NCBI GenBank assembly: GCA_950106755.1
Contig: OX467084.1
Location: 33,359,213 to 33,423,212 of the forward strand
From: Climacium dendroides
Taxonomy: Eukaryota; Streptophyta; Bryopsida; Hypnales; Climaciaceae
Reading direction: 5' to 3'
Length of the DNA: 64,000 nucleotides
Shown: positions 1 to 13,346 of the stretch, in pieces
How the letters are laid out: each line of letters begins with the position of its first letter
Numbering within the stretch: position 1 is the first letter of the stretch
Position numbers and translations under genes: made by a program
Notes under the pieces: model-generated
Databases searched by the model: none
Told to the model about the DNA's origin: nothing
The model's input: only the letters and a program-made list of their open reading frames with translations

Positions 1-2037
1 CCCTTCTAAAATATTGAAGTGATTGAAGATACATCCTTCCAAACTTTTAGAGTGAATATCCCCATCAATTGCAAGTTTGGTGTGTCTAAACTTCAAAATA
101 CAAGATTTCTTAGTCTTTCCAAATAGTGAAATTTTGTCTTTCAATATTTTTAGAAAAAAAAACATATATGTCCTATAACTTGTGCATTTTAGTCAATATA
201 TTTGAAAAATGGGTTGACAATCATACTACTAAAATCATAAGTCCCTCTGTAATATCACAAATGCTACCATTAATAGTACGGGCTCGTACTTGCTATGCTA
301 AGCATTCATTGTATCACATATTAGTAAAAATTTCATATATTTGAATAGAATGCATGATAATGATTTCGATAAGTCTTTAAAATAATTATTATAATTATTT
401 TATAAAAATATTTCCAATCATGCATACATAGAAATTGTATTTTCTCATAATGTGATATTACAGAAATAGAGTAGCAGTTTGCAATCACTTTTGTAATATC
501 ACTTTTTACAAAGGGTGATATTATAGAAATAATATAGTTGTTGCAATTAAAGATGATATTAAAGAGGATCCATAGGATGATATTATAGAGGTAGCAAATC
601 CATTGCTTTTCTTGGCTTTACACTTGTTTGAACTTCTATGATTTAGTGCTTTTGTGAGCTTTGAGCTTTTGATTTCAATTTTCTATTACTACTACCAAAT
701 GATTTGAGAAATATATTAGATTGAACTGATTTTGGATTTCACGACAATTAAGTTGTTCACAAAGTTTTTGAGATTTATAAGTTTATCTTTTCAATTCTTC
801 AATTTGTGTTGCTATTTTTTGTAACAATGGAGTCAAATTTCTAATGCATTCTAATGTATGTGTATCTTTTATAGTATTTACCATTGCATATGTTTCATTC
901 ATCATTCAATAAATTTCTATTGTACATTTCAATATATGTTTACTTATAAAAAAAATTATACAAAGATTTCAGTCATTTTTATTTGCAGATTTATTGAGAT
1001 TTTTGTTATTTTTGTTCTGCATTCTATCTAATACATAAAAATTCTTATAAAATTCTAATGATGAATGCATAGCATAGCAAGCGCCAACCACTAGTATAAG
1101 TAAAAGAAATTAAATAAGAGTTCTTTCATATTCATCATAATAAAAATTATAAAATGGAAGGTGGTATGGATTGATAGAAAAAACTATTCCACTAATAACT
1201 TTTATAAGAAATTGAGAATTATTAATTCCAATGGTGAGATGTTCAAGTAAAGATTAGTATCCTTTATTTTTCATTATATTTGAAAATTTTCAAAATTGAG
1301 TTCAAAATACAACTTTGTATATTTTTCTACCTTCATTTCCCACCCAAAAAATCTCCTCATAACTTTCACCTCATTATTTTGGATTGAATGGCTCAAATTT
1401 TTTTGAGTAGGTATCAATCTATAAAATCCAAATAAATAAATTTATGTATTTTTAGAATATATTTTTAGCTACTCATTTTTGACATTGAAATCACCCCCCC
1501 CTCTTTAACTTTTGCAATACTTATTGAAATGACATGAACAAAGCTTCACATGTAGATTAGGATGATTAGCATCCATCCTAAATTTTCATGCAAAAATTTC
1601 AAATTATGAAATCAATAAAGTAGATTAGGATGATTAGCATCCATCCTAAAATTTTCATACAAAATATCCAAATTATGAAGTCAAATAGAGACTACCCAAT
1701 TTTTCTAAACCCAAAATGAACTCCTTGTACATTTAGGATTTAAGTGTGGTTTGTATTAAATATGAATTCTCTTCATTTTTTCTTGAGATTAACAAATTCA
1801 TGATAGACTAATTCAAATCTTCACAACAAATTTCTCTTTCATTTACCAATTTTAAAATGGAGCATATAGAGCAAAGGATTTCAAAATACTAAACAAAATC
1901 CAATTCATTCATACATAGTAGCAAAATGGAAACATACAAAGGACTTTGAAGTTGGGCAAAGATTGAAGTCAAGGATTGGATGATGAACATCAAAGATTAT
2001 TTGAGCTACTTAAACCCAATAAAACCATACCCAACAG
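1..2037. other. AT-rich non-coding DNA, no gene seen
   Basis: No credible coding region. The stretch is AT-rich with only short random open frames. The one clear structure is a two-copy tandem repeat with a 68-base period, starting at about 1552 and 1620, built around a core reading GATTAGGATGATTAGCATCC. Similar phrases about cells of sequence being 'tolerant' to decay recur elsewhere in the window as weak matches (for example near 12650), so this is probably old transposon-derived DNA. Confidence 0.6.
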
Positions 2038-2737
2038 TAAGCACCTAAGTTTTGAAACTAATATTGGCTCGTGATATATGCAAAATGGCCTGCAATAATA
2101 AGGTCACTGACGTCATTGATACACTCTAGATGCTATGTTGAACCTCCCAAGGGATCAACCTCTTCCAAGTTTCAGAATCTAAACAATCCACGCTCTCATA
2201 AAGCTTGAATTGTGTAGATGCTAGTAATTTCCAAGCTTTACGTTGACGAGTTAACTACTGTCTTGAGTACCCTCCGGGGTAACGCCACAAGTGGCGGCCC
2301 ACGATGGGACCGAGCTAACAAATATCACCATCAACCTCCAAAGTTTGACTAATCATGTATTAGAAAAAATTATCCATTATCACACGTTAAATGGAGATGT
2401 ACATTGAAATGTAAAAAGCCAAGCTTGACGGTCTATTGAGAACTAAAATCTTCTTTCTTCAGTAACGACAGTGCAAGTCTCCTTTAGTCTTAACGCCTGC
2501 AGGTCCATTACAGGGCAAAATGTCAAATCTCTTAATAGAATCCAGGTCTGAAATATGTTACGAAGAACAGGAGAAATAAATCACAGCAATTGATGAGGAC
2601 AACGTACCTTCAAGAAAAAATGTCGGGAGATTCTCGTGGTTCCAACTTTTGTAATGCCCAATATGAGAGGTTACCCACCCTAGACGCTAATCGTGATCTT
2701 CAAATTGGAATCCATGTTCATCATGCTTCTCGGATGG

Positions 2738-5700
2738 TTATGAACCTCTTTGACTTTCGGGCACCCACATGCCTGGACCCCTACCAGTCTGCTCCAAACT
2801 GAAGATGAGAAACATTATCAAATCAGTGTTTTTAAAAACTACCACAGACAAGTAATAAAATCAGCTGACAAGGATTCCGTTCACAAGACAGCTCAATGAT
2901 TAGGAGGATGGCAATTGCATACGTTGGTGCTAGACGACCGAGACCTTTAAGTTCGACTCCTGTAGTTTCTTCTGTTAGACGACCGTCAATATCCACATTG
3001 TACGCTTTCCCTGGGACTCCTGGTAAACCGCGCTTCTTCAGTAGCTCCAAGTCCTTATGATGCAGTTCCCTCCCGTTCACGAGTACTCCAGTTTTGCCAT
3101 GGGAGCAATGTCGGGCCAATGGAAAGTTTAATTCCTCGATGAAGGGCTGCAAACATTTTAGCCGCTGTAAGTCCTAGGGAGCAACCATAGCACTAGACTG
3201 AAGCATGAAGGAACAAGTGTGTTGATCAGTTCACAGTTCTACTTACCGGGATCATGCCCAAACAAGGTCCACCCATGACTCCCCAGAACCCAGCTCGAAA
3301 GTCGTACCTACAAATCCCACCAGATCATGCGACTCAGATACTTTTCCAGAGTACAGATCTGGCATCTGCAACACAACATAGTTTACTAGCATTCCGTATT
3401 AATGAACTTTTACCAGTACTAATCTAGCTCACTATTCACGGGCACTCTATACAAAAGCATTTCCTCTAAACCAAAAAAAAATAGATAATAACAAACATAC
3501 TGCTATAAACTTCTTTCTCTTCAAAAGTATAGAAGGAAATCGTTCAATAGGAGAGATAAAATTCTAGGACAATTTACAGATGCTAAAACGACCTTCAACT
3601 CAGTCTAGAGTGCACAGGGTAAGAATGTAGGTCGGGGATTGGTTATGCAGCTGCATGTATTGTGACTTAACTGCAAAGTTTCAAGCGGGGATTTTACAAG
3701 TCACCACAACACAAGATGAAAGAACTTACCAGTAAGACCCCGGATGTATGCCTCCAGCATATTCCTCTGCTCTTCTCACCACATCATCAGGCACAGGATG
3801 ACCATTCACTACCACTTTCCGACGATATTGGGTCGATTTCTTGCCCTTGGTGAACTCCTTGACACTTTTTTTGAGGAAACCTTTGAGGCCTTTGAACTCG
3901 TGTCCGTCATCAAAATCGGGGGTTTCAGGAGCAGACCATGTGGTCATTCGTACAGGATTAACAGCACTTGGTCCTATTTTCAGTTTGGCCGAAGCCTTTT
4001 CTTCATCAGAATCACTGCTGGATTGCAAAAGTCTGCGATCAGGTGAGGTAATCTTTTGCTGGCGATCTTTTGAGCCGACATCCTGACTTGTGCTGGACAA
4101 TGTAGGGGAGAGCGACGTATGTGAAGGCTCACCTTGCCCTAATGGAGAAATGGCAACGATAATTTCCTTTCCACGGTTAGGTGAGCTCTGAGCTGGGCCT
4201 AAGTCACCTGAGGTATTTGGAGTTGAGGCTTTTGAGGTTTCAGATGGAATGCTCGAAACCGAAACCATATTCGACAACTTAGACCCTGAAGCAGCACGAG
4301 GGTTGTGCCGGGCAGAGGGTGGCACTGGAAGATTGGCTCCAGACTGCGTCCGAATTACCGCTCTGTCCTGAGAACCTGTTTCTCGGTTAGATCTTGTTCC
4401 TGAATATCTACCAGACGTGCCATCAGAGGAACCAAGCCGGAAAGAGGATTCAGGTGATCTATCACTTCCAGCTGGAGAAGATATTCCACTGGGTAATAGT
4501 AGGTGGTTCAAGCGAAAGCGCGAAATTTTCCAGCAAGAACCGCAGCGAAGTTTTTGTACACCTGTCTCGCTGCGACCAAGGTTCGTCGGGACCTCCAACT
4601 GCAGGTTGCAATGTCGACACCGAACATGAATACGTTCAGGTATTGAGGTATTAATTTGCAACCTAACTTTCTGCGTCTGCCCCTTCAGAGAAGAATAGGA
4701 TGGTCCTTGCATCTGTCCACCTTGATCGAAAGAAAAACTATTCATCGATTCAGGTGCCTCAGGAGGCTGAGTGAAGGTTCCTTGCAGCTCTTGCTTGTGT
4801 TGATCGGACGTTTGAATTTGGGGAGGACTTTCACTATGATTGGACTCGGGAGAACGATCAGGAGAGAAATAGGGAGAGGCACCAGCTTCGACTGGGTCAA
4901 AAGGACTACTAACCCCCACTTTATCTTGAGACATTGAATTCGCCGATCTCGTACCTGTAGGGTCATGTTCATCTTCATGATCCAACCTCTCACTGCTACC
5001 TCCTGCAGTATCTTCCCCATTTAGTTGTCCATTGTGTGAAAAGGTGGGAGATTTAAGCTCCTCAGAGTGCGGCTTTGAAACAATCTCATACTGATCAGTA
5101 TCATCCACATTGGACGAATCTTCACTAGTATCATAGTCCAGAACATCTGGGAGGCCGGGAAAAACTTGTAGATTCGAAGAGGCATCCGAGTCCTGCCGTG
5201 CACCAGCGTGTGCCTTCGACAAGTGCTCCAGTTGCGGCTGAACACCTCCTATCGCTGGGTTTGACGAAAGAAAACGAGGAGGTGAAAGAGGTTTCCTCCT
5301 CGTTGGCGGCGACTGAGAAGGAGAATACTCTCGCTTATCCAGCACTGCGCTATGTTCGTCCTCGTCGTCAAATGTGTCCTCACTGACAATGAACTCCTTC
5401 TTGTGCAGTGCCTTCAGCTCTGGAGAAATCCGCCTGACTAAGGAAACATCGCTTGCAGGTGGCAAGCCCTGTTCAGCCGCAATTACCTTCGGAGGTGACC
5501 AGTTTATTGTCTCGTTCAACTGACTAGCAATATCAGAAGATGAGGCCCTTGAAATTGACTTCAGATCAGGTGTTACCTTCTCTTCGTCCCCTCGGGTAGT
5601 CAGTGGATTGTCTCTGCTTTTCTCTTTTTCCACTGTCAACTTCAAATTATGTAAAATTCTTCTCTCGTCCTCTGATACATTGGACACGGATGTGGGCTCC

Positions 5701-7595
5701 GCAGGGAACTTACCTACTGCTTTAACTTCGTTTTCTAAGCTCCATCTTGTGCCAGAATTGAGAGCAGAATTACCAGCGTAAAGTTCATTCTCGTGAGGTC
5801 TATCACTGGCGACCACACCATCTGAGCGCTGTCGCCGATGTAGACCAACGATTTCCTCCTTAGTTGGACCAGTGGATGGGCCAGGCTCTACTGTGTCATG
5901 CCGAAGACCAAAATCAGTATTTCCAGTCCCCGTGGATTCATCTCCTTGGGATCTGTTTCTACCCCTGGTGAGAAATCCTTGTGAATTACGTATTGGGAAT
6001 TTACTTGACGCTCCCAGTCCGGGCGCTTGTCTCTCTTTCACCTTGTAAAGCGGTCCATCATTCTGCAATCGCAACGCAGCAAGTGCTTTAGTGGGTGAAA
6101 ATGATGTACGATCATCTTCGGCTTCAGGTGTCCCCTGGTGCTCTCCGGCTCTGTTGTTTGCTCCCTCACTCGTCATGTCTGCAGATGGTCGCTGGTGACG
6201 AGCCGCTTCAGCGACCAAATCTGCAGTGGGTAACTTTTGACGAGTATTGACGTCCTCACTCGTCGTGTCTGGAGGAGGTTGCCTAGAGCGCGCAGCCTCA
6301 GCGACTAAATTTGCAGGTGCTGACCTCTGACGAATAGTAACGGCGTCACTTGTCATGTCTGAAGGTGGTCGTCTGTAGTGCGCAGACTCAGCAACCGAAG
6401 CTGCTGGTGGCGACTTCTGACGAGTACTGATGTTCTCCCTCGTCATGTCTGCAGATGGTAGTATATAGCGACCAGACTCATCCACCGAATCTGCAGATGA
6501 TGACTTCTGACGAGTATAGACGTTCACGTAAGCGGGTGTGTTTCTTGGTCGCATGTCTACAAGCCCGTCCTTGTCAGTCGATGCATCACTTATGGCTGAC
6601 GGATTCCTAATCTGATCAATCGGGGGAAAACGGATACTGCGGTACATGTCATTCGATTTCTTACCAGAATGGGCTTCCTCTAGATGTGCAGGGCCAGAAA
6701 CCTTGGTTTGTAGCACGTTTAATGGGGCTTCTCTCCCACGAAGAAGATCCACCTCCCTACTAGGACTTGCTAAAGAGTCACGCGTTCCAAATCTCTGGTG
6801 ATCCTGTCCTGCTCGGGAACCATTGTCAGCATATGTATTCGTATTGCTTGGCACAGGAGGAGGAGGAGGAGGAGGAGGAGGTCCAGGAGAAAAACTACTC
6901 TGGGGGTGTAAGTGGCTTGGTGATCTCTTTCCGATGTCCGCTGGACTGAATCTAGGGTTTCCACTGCTATTTCTGAAATCACCTGGATCGTCTAAACTTG
7001 CCTGTCTCGATGTCAGGTCAAGTGCGATTGATTTGGAGGGCAATTTTCTACCATCAATACCACCAGTATCTGCATGGACAGGAGGAGCAGCCCTGTTCAG
7101 CTGCTGTACACGGGCTGTCGTCCTTCTAGCCCCAGAACCATCAGAGCTTGCATGTTTTGCTGCAAAACCATGATAAACAACAGATACACAAAATCTCAAC
7201 GATCAAAACCAGGGACCGAAAAAGTCAAAAGAAACAAAAGGCGTCTGTCCCAAATCTTATTAGGAGAAATTTGATATTTGATGCTCAGTGAGAATTAGAT
7301 GATGTAAATCAATAATCATACCGATACTTCGAAACCGGTCCACCTCTTCCCAGCCCGAATCACTTTTGCACATACAAAACTTACCTAAATCCCACACACC
7401 GCGGTCAAACGTGATTCATCCACTACAAATTTAACCTCATATACTGTTTCCCAAAGTATAGTAGTGAAACATACCTCTCAGGACAGTGGAACAGTTCCCA
7501 CACTTGTATAAAGGGGTCCCTGGAGGAGGCTCTTGAAGAAGTGCAAGGCACTTAGGGCAACGTACAATCCGAGAGGCTTTTTCCATTGTAGCCAT
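2738..7595 (-). CDS. DUF3133 zinc-ribbon protein (EDR4-like / 'extra-large G-like'), five coding exons
   Basis: Coding exons on the minus strand are 7475-7595, 3730-7159, 3247-3307, 2923-3146 and 2738-2798, all with GT-AG introns. They total 3897 bases, or 1298 residues. Exon 1 encodes an N-terminal zinc ribbon (C13-x2-C16 ... C32-x2-C35) typical of plant EDR4/DUF3133 proteins. Residues ~41-880 are low-complexity and Ser/Pro-rich, with a polyproline run and four 30-residue repeats (~250-370). A second CxxC...CxxC zinc ribbon (the DUF3133 domain) lies at ~882-920. The conserved C-terminal module (VVVNGHPVPDD, GSYWYDFRAGFWGVMGG, FVNGRELH-like, LGRLAPT, GMWVP) spans exons 2 to 5 and closely matches the family represented by Arabidopsis At3g61670. 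The start at 7595 fits the family N-terminus; a second ATG lies three codons in. EDR4 itself is linked to membrane traffic and powdery mildew resistance; the role of this paralogue type is unknown. The protein is longer than most relatives. Confidence 0.9.
6172..6531 (-). repeat. Four exact-period 90 bp repeats inside the DUF3133 coding exon
   Basis: Units begin at 6172, 6262, 6352 and 6442 on the plus strand, with exactly 90-base spacing. Each encodes 30 residues of the pattern TRQKSxxAxxVxExxxxxxP followed by SxDMTSE-like text. The exact multiple of three keeps the frame open. The units have diverged by substitution only, with no indels, which suggests selection for frame. Confidence 0.88.
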
Positions 7596-10060
7596 CAACA
7601 AACTCCGGCTCTACACAAAAGCCCAAGGCCAACAATTATGCTACGTGAGCACCTTCAACACCTACAAATCGATGGTACTACCAAATTCTGTGTCAATTGA
7701 AACGACAGCTGATATGTCCATTCACGTTAAATTCTCGTATGTAATGTCAAACAGAACTTCAGCATTGCATTAGATACCTGTTCGCCCTTCACCCGTGACT
7801 CAGTTCCGCAACATTTTCTATCCACAAGGACAATGAAGTCCGGTGTACATCACCATAGAACGATAGGGATGAATCTCAATACACCGCATTCTGAAATACT
7901 TGACTTCACGGAAAATGTTCCCGACCTTCGTAGATATATTTCCATCGATAACCCTGCTTTGCTGTTGCACATTACAGACCAAAAGCATGCTAAGGAAGTT
8001 GATACTTGCTCTGACAATATAGAAAGACAAATTTGCAGGCATCGATGCAACATAGAAAAGCAGGAACACAGGTAGCAACTATATCAGCCGAAAGTTACAT
8101 ATTTGAGATATTCTCATCAAACTTTCTACCTCATCCAATCAAATGGTTCCTCGTTTGGTATTCATTGTGGAATAGACAGATTTTCCAATAAAGTTAATGG
8201 AAAGTCAGGATCAAAAATCGCTCACCCCTGCCTTGGTCTCTGGGTCCAAAGCCGGAGTCTACAGGAATAATCAAACCCCTCCAGTACCACTAAGCGACTG
8301 TTACGTTCCCCTATCAAAAGTTTGCTTTCCCACTGGTTCAGTGAGCAGTAAAATTTTCAAATTATTCGAGATTGTCTCGGTTCAAAACAGAGATGAGATG
8401 TTGAACGTCAAAGATCAGCATGACCCCAAAGTTTAAGCGATTCGTCTACCGAAAAGTATGTGACGAACCAGCTCCTCAAAAAATGAATTAAGCAGAGAAT
8501 ACAGACCTTCTACCAGAGTATCAATTCCACTCCCCGTTCCTGACCTAGTCACAGTACTTTACTAAAACCTAGAGATTACCTGCACGTCCGCTACAACGCC
8601 ACCAATCACTCCACTGCGGTGTCCGCTTAAAAAATCATACTGAATCTAGATTGCCTTAGTTCCAGATAGTTTAACGATGCGAGATTCTGACCGTGCTAGA
8701 GCAGTAAGTCCTAAATTTTAAACGCTTTCCATGCCGAAAAGTAAGTGACGAACACTCCACTCACAAATTGGACTCATCAGCGCATCAACAACTCCTACCA
8801 GAGAATCAATTCCACTCCGCATTCCTGACCTAGTCACAGTGCCGCACTTAAACCAAGAAATTTTGAAGCGCTTTAACTCAAAGGTTCACCTAAAGACACG
8901 ACACGTTCAAATGAACGCTACGGTGAACAGTGACAAATTTGAACTGAATCGGGATTATCTTAGTTCCAGTGAGTTGATTAATACGAAATCCTGAACGCTC
9001 CAAAGCCTCACTGCTCACTATGTCCCAAAGCCAAACCGCTTTCAATGCCGAAAATCATGTAAAGAACCAGCTCCTCACGAATGGATCAAACCGAATCTCA
9101 AAACCTCTTGACCAGAGCACGAATTCCACTTCTCCTTCCTGACCTAAATACAGTACCAAACGAAAACCTAGAGCTTACCTGTACATCCGCTGCAACACCA
9201 CAAATCACTCCCCTGTCGCCTTGACGCACTCCAAGTCCACGCAAACACGACCCAATCGCTTCCAAACCAGACCACCAGAAATCCAATCGCAAACCTCCAA
9301 TCCACAAGTCGTCAAGCCAGAAAAACAAAAATGTCGGTATCGTCCTCTCCAACGTACAACGACCGCGTCAATGCCGCCACATCTTCGGGAAACACTTCAA
9401 TCCTTCGGAAAAGACACCAGATAAAAAAGATTTCAAAACAAACGCTCCCGAATGACACCTACACTAAACTAAAAAAAAGAAGCCTACTTCTCCACTCATT
9501 GTTCTTCCAAACAACTTCTTCTGCCATTTCAAAATATCAAATCACCACACCCTAACCTCAACCATAAGTTATCAAAATCTCACTCACCGAAAAGATTCAA
9601 CACAATAGAAATTCGCAGATCGTCGCACAGACCAGGTTAGATCGCCAGCACAAGCGCTTCGTGTCCGGGAACGAAAAAACCGTGGGATCCAGATCTTTTC
9701 CAACAGGGCGTCTCCGGCGACATCCCGCGGCTTGTTGGAGAGAGGAAGACGAGGCCGGTGCGTGTGAGGGGAATTCGCAGCAGTTGGTAAGACGGAGGAT
9801 GGTGCAGTGAGCTAGAAAAGTGCGAGCGCAAGGGCGCGCAGGGCGAGAGGACGAGAAAAAGAAAGGTGAGTGGAGAAATAGCGGGAGGGGACAGAGACAG
9901 AGCGACGGAGACAGGGTGGGATTGGAAATCGTTTGAATCTAGGATTTTGGGTGGAATTTTGGGGATTCCGGAGAATGATCGTGCCAGTGATGATTCTAAC
10001 TGAATCGGAAAAACACATTGATCCACTATTTTTCCATGCTGGCCTTGTGGTGTGCATAAT
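7596..10060 (-). promoter_or_regulatory. Probable 5' leader and promoter region of the DUF3133 gene
   Basis: The region between the coding start and the AT-rich repeats is markedly richer in GC and has no convincing protein-coding exon. On the minus strand the part from about 9990 down to 9640 is pyrimidine-rich and looks like a transcribed leader. GT donor-like sites (CAG followed by GTAAGC at about 9175, and CAG followed by GTAATC at about 8578) suggest one or more introns in the 5'UTR. No TATA box was identified with confidence, so the transcription start is not placed. Confidence 0.45.
8423..9240. repeat. Three tandem ~285-314 bp units in the DUF3133 gene leader
   Basis: Copies begin at about 8423, 8708 and 9022. 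Shared landmarks in each are a CCGAAAA-x-GTGACGAAC-like phrase, the block ACCAGAG...AATTCCACT (8512, 8797, 9111) and CTGACCTA-x-CACAGT. The first and third copies also share a candidate 5' splice site context on the minus strand; the second has lost it. The copies are diverged, so the duplication is not recent. Confidence 0.75.
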
Positions 10061-10129
10061 AAATGTTCAACACGTTGAATGCTTCTAATGTTGGAATGGG
10101 AGGACCTCTAGCGGCACAAAAGTGGAGGT

Positions 10130-10155
10130 ACCCAAAAAAAAAAAAAAAAAAAAAG
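10130..10155. repeat. Poly(A) tract
   Basis: A run of about 20 A with one G marks the sharp boundary between the GC-richer gene leader and the AT-rich repeat desert. It could be the tail of an old retroposed insertion, but no target-site duplication was identified. Confidence 0.6.
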
Positions 10156-10448
10156 AAAAATCTTTAATTTTTAAATGTTTGTTTTTAGATCACGTGTGGA
10201 AGCAACAAATTTTAGATTATAATTCATCTTCCATTTCAACAAAAATAAATGGGATGAAAATTGAATTTTTAATAATGGAATTTTGGGTTTTTTTCAATGT
10301 TGGTTTCTATTTACAACCTAAAATGATTTCACTCAAGATTTTGCTTTTATTGGAAATAAATTTTACATCCAAAATATAGAATGATGTAGCGTACATTGAT
10401 TACATATATAAGAAATGAAGTTCTAATAGAGAAAGTCACACACAAGAT

Positions 10449-10566
10449 AGTTCACACAAGTGAGTTGGCATGGATTGAGTTTCAATCAGTTCACACAAGA
10501 GAGTTGGCATGGGTTGAGTTTCAATCAGTTCACACAAGAGAGTTGGCATGGGTTGAGTTTCAACTA
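10449..10566. repeat. 39 bp minisatellite, three copies
   Basis: Units begin at 10449, 10488 and 10527 with an exact 39-base period. The core is AGTTCACACAAGAGAGTTGG. Because 39 is a multiple of three, the array keeps a short frame open on both strands; I do not regard those frames as genes. Confidence 0.9.
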
Positions 10567-10640
10567 AGATTAAGCATTGTAAATTAGAAAGGTGGGCAAG
10601 TCCAATGAAGGTGGAATTGGAATTGGAAATGAGTTCATAA

Positions 10641-10880
10641 TCCACATTCAAAAAAATTGAGTTTTTGGAAGAGATACATCCACATTCAAAAAAATTGAGC
10701 TTTTGGAAAATTGAGCTTTTTGAAGAGACAAATCCACATCTAAAAAATTGAGCTTTTTGAAGAGACAAATCCACATTTAAAAAATTGAGCTTTTGGAAGA
10801 GACAAATCCACATTTAAAAAATTGAGCTTTTGGAAGAGACATGTCCATATTTAAAAAATTGAGCTTTTGGAAGAGACATT
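10641..10880. repeat. 37 bp minisatellite, six copies
   Basis: Copies of TCCACATTTAAAAAATTGAG followed by CTTTTGGAAGAGACAAA start at 10641, 10679, 10733, 10770, 10807 and 10844. Spacings are 38, 54, 37, 37 and 37 bases; the 54-base step holds an extra partial unit. It directly follows the 39 bp array. Confidence 0.88.
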
Positions 10881-13346
10881 AAATAAAAGAGTGTAATTTT
10901 TCTACCCAATGAGTGGTGTGCACTTGAGAGTTTTTCAACGTGGAGAAAATTTGACTTAATGAGTACCCCTTGGCTAAAAATGATTTTCAATCTACTACCA
11001 CCTAAATTTTTCATCCTACTCTATATGGAACATATTAAAAATTTGAGACAATAAGATTCCAAGCAACATTCTTAAAGTAGAGATTAGACATTTTACCTTG
11101 AATGAAATTTTTAAATAATCTTTTTTTATAAATTCAATGAATTATTAAAATTAAGCTTCTTTGTTGCAGGTGATTGTTGTTCAAAATTAGAGCATGCTAA
11201 TCCAAGTTTGTTGATTCAACTTGTGTAACCTTGTGACATTTTTACATACAAATAGCTTGCAATTTTTTACTATGCAAGAGATACTTGAAGGATAATATCT
11301 CAAGCCTTGCAAGAAACAAATTAAATAAGAAGAAATAAAGAGCCTTGAGTAGATATGGTACTATGACACCTAAGTTGAAACAACGGTTGGAAATCATGGG
11401 GAGTTAAATTCTAGAACTAAGATGGTAAGATACATCATAGATAAGTAGCACGTGCATTGTTATGACTTCTTATTGTACAATTAGAAAGGATGTGCCATTG
11501 ATATACTCTTGCAAGCTTCATTTTAAAGTGTCATAAGGATATCTAACTAATTTAAAATGCATTTCTATTGTTGAACATATGAAAAATAATGAATTGAAAA
11601 ATACATTTCTATTGTTGAACATATGAAGATTAAACTTTATTGGTATGAACATATATTTTTAAGTGTTGAAAATAATTATGCACCTCTTCAAGAATGCAAA
11701 AATCTTTGACAATTACAAATGTTCCACATGGCAAGTTATTTGAGGGGTTCATATAATGGATAAAGCTATTGTCAATTACACCACATTTTTTTGTTCAATT
11801 TGATGTGTTCATGATTAAATCTTGGTGTCCCAAAGCCTTTCTCCATAAAAAAACCCCACATAAAATGGCAATTTCTATTGAAAAGAGCAAAAAACTTTAT
11901 AAATTGATTTTTTTTTACATATTTTAACCATGAAAACTTGCACAAAAATAGTATTAAAATGTGTGATAGAATTTTACAAACTTTCACCATATAGATTGCA
12001 AGATATCCATCCATTAAGATAGGCTATTTATTTGTTTGTTTGTTACATTGAGATCTCCTAGATTGTGCATCCAAACTCACTTGCTTGGTATCGTTTAAAA
12101 GCTCTCTGCGAGGAGGGATGCACGGGCTTCGTTTCATGGCATTTGAAGCTACAATGAGAAAGTTATTGAATTTTGAAGTTTTTACAAACTAAAAAATCAG
12201 AAAATTATTTTCACTTTTATTTTGATTGCAACAATGTCACAAAGCAAACTAGTTTGTGTTTAAAGTGATGAAAACAAAATTTTAAACATGTTCTATGACT
12301 AGAGTATTGAACTTTTTAATCTTCTCAACTTAAAATTTTTGCACTAAAAATTTTGAATTGAAAAAAAATTATATTGAAGATAAAAGTTCAAGTCTAGGAT
12401 TTTTTTTGATTTGTATTCATTAAAAATTTATTAAATAAAAATAGACACAAGATAGAAGGAAAAAGTAAATTATTTATAACTCTAATAAAATGAAATTGAA
12501 ATATAACAATCCCAATGGTGAGATTGTCCTAGCAAATATCTTAACCTCGTGGAATATTTTTTTAAATTGTGAAAATTGAATTTAAAGACAAATCTAATAG
12601 GTGCAGCTCCTTAATTTTCACATCAATGATCCAAATGGAATGAACCAAAGCTTTCCATGTAGACAAAAATATGATCTATAAGAAGAAGAAAAATTAATTT
12701 GTTTAAAATTTATGTGGATTTTTTTTATTGCCTAGTCTTTCCTTTAAAAACTTTGAAATTCAATAACTTTCTCAATAAGGTAGGAGGCTCAAAATATAAG
12801 CAAGCATTAACAACTGCCCATATAGGTGGTTGTGAATGGATATGAAGTGGTTCTTAAATGGACCTTTGTAGTCCTTGAATGAATGGAAAGAAAAAAAGAA
12901 CATTATTAATGACAAGAGCCAATCATACTCTTTGCTTTCCCATTTATCTTCAGAAGTTGCAAGCAAACAATTCATGGAAGCCCTAGGGACATAAATAGGG
13001 ACCCATACCACATCTCGTTTGAAAATTCACAACTAATTCAAAAATGATCCAAAAAATATGAAACAACTTGAATTAGATGCCAACTCCTCTTTTTTTTAAA
13101 GGAAAATTTACTGAAAAATATTTTGAGAAGTTTCACTTGTCCAAAAATCAGTTTCAGTCCTTAGATGCTCGGTTTATGGACCGACTACCTTACAGGTCCA
13201 AACACCATGGAACAAAGCCCGTGCACACCTTCTCACATAGAGCTTTCCAACGAAACCAAGAACCCCAACCCAACCAAAGGACACACAACCCAAGAGATTT
13301 CTCAAAACAAAGCAACCTAACACTTAAGCTATCTATACCTTAAGAC
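10881..13346. other. Repeat-derived AT-rich DNA, no gene seen
   Basis: No coding region supported. The part from about 11840 to 12700 is a diverged relative of the TTAA-flanked element at 46591-47520: both carry a GGCAATTTCTAT-like start and the phrase TCCCAATGGTGAGATTGT (near 12510 and 47050). The stretch 12031-12250 is a copy of the ~230 bp repeat described at 13347. Confidence 0.55.
12031..12250. repeat. Copy 1 of a ~230 bp dispersed repeat (TTTGTTTG...GATCTCC)
   Basis: Begins with a TTTGTTTG run, then GAGATCTCCTAGA, CTTGGTATCGT, a GAGG-rich block ending GCACGGGCTTCGTTTCATGG, and AAGTTATTGAATTTTGAAGT. The same order of blocks is seen at 13347-13572 and 49847-50082. This copy lacks a TA-flanked element at its right edge; the other two have one there. 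Confidence 0.75.

Noticed and set aside
126..344. 72-codon open frame near the window start
   Set aside because: AT-rich random frame without conserved motif or gene-like composition.
9637..10026. 129-codon minus-strand open frame upstream of the DUF3133 gene
   Set aside because: CT-rich leader-like composition in more than one frame, no conserved motif; more likely 5'UTR.
10396..10813. Open frames of 63 and 125 codons on both strands
   Set aside because: Produced by the 39 bp and 37 bp minisatellites.
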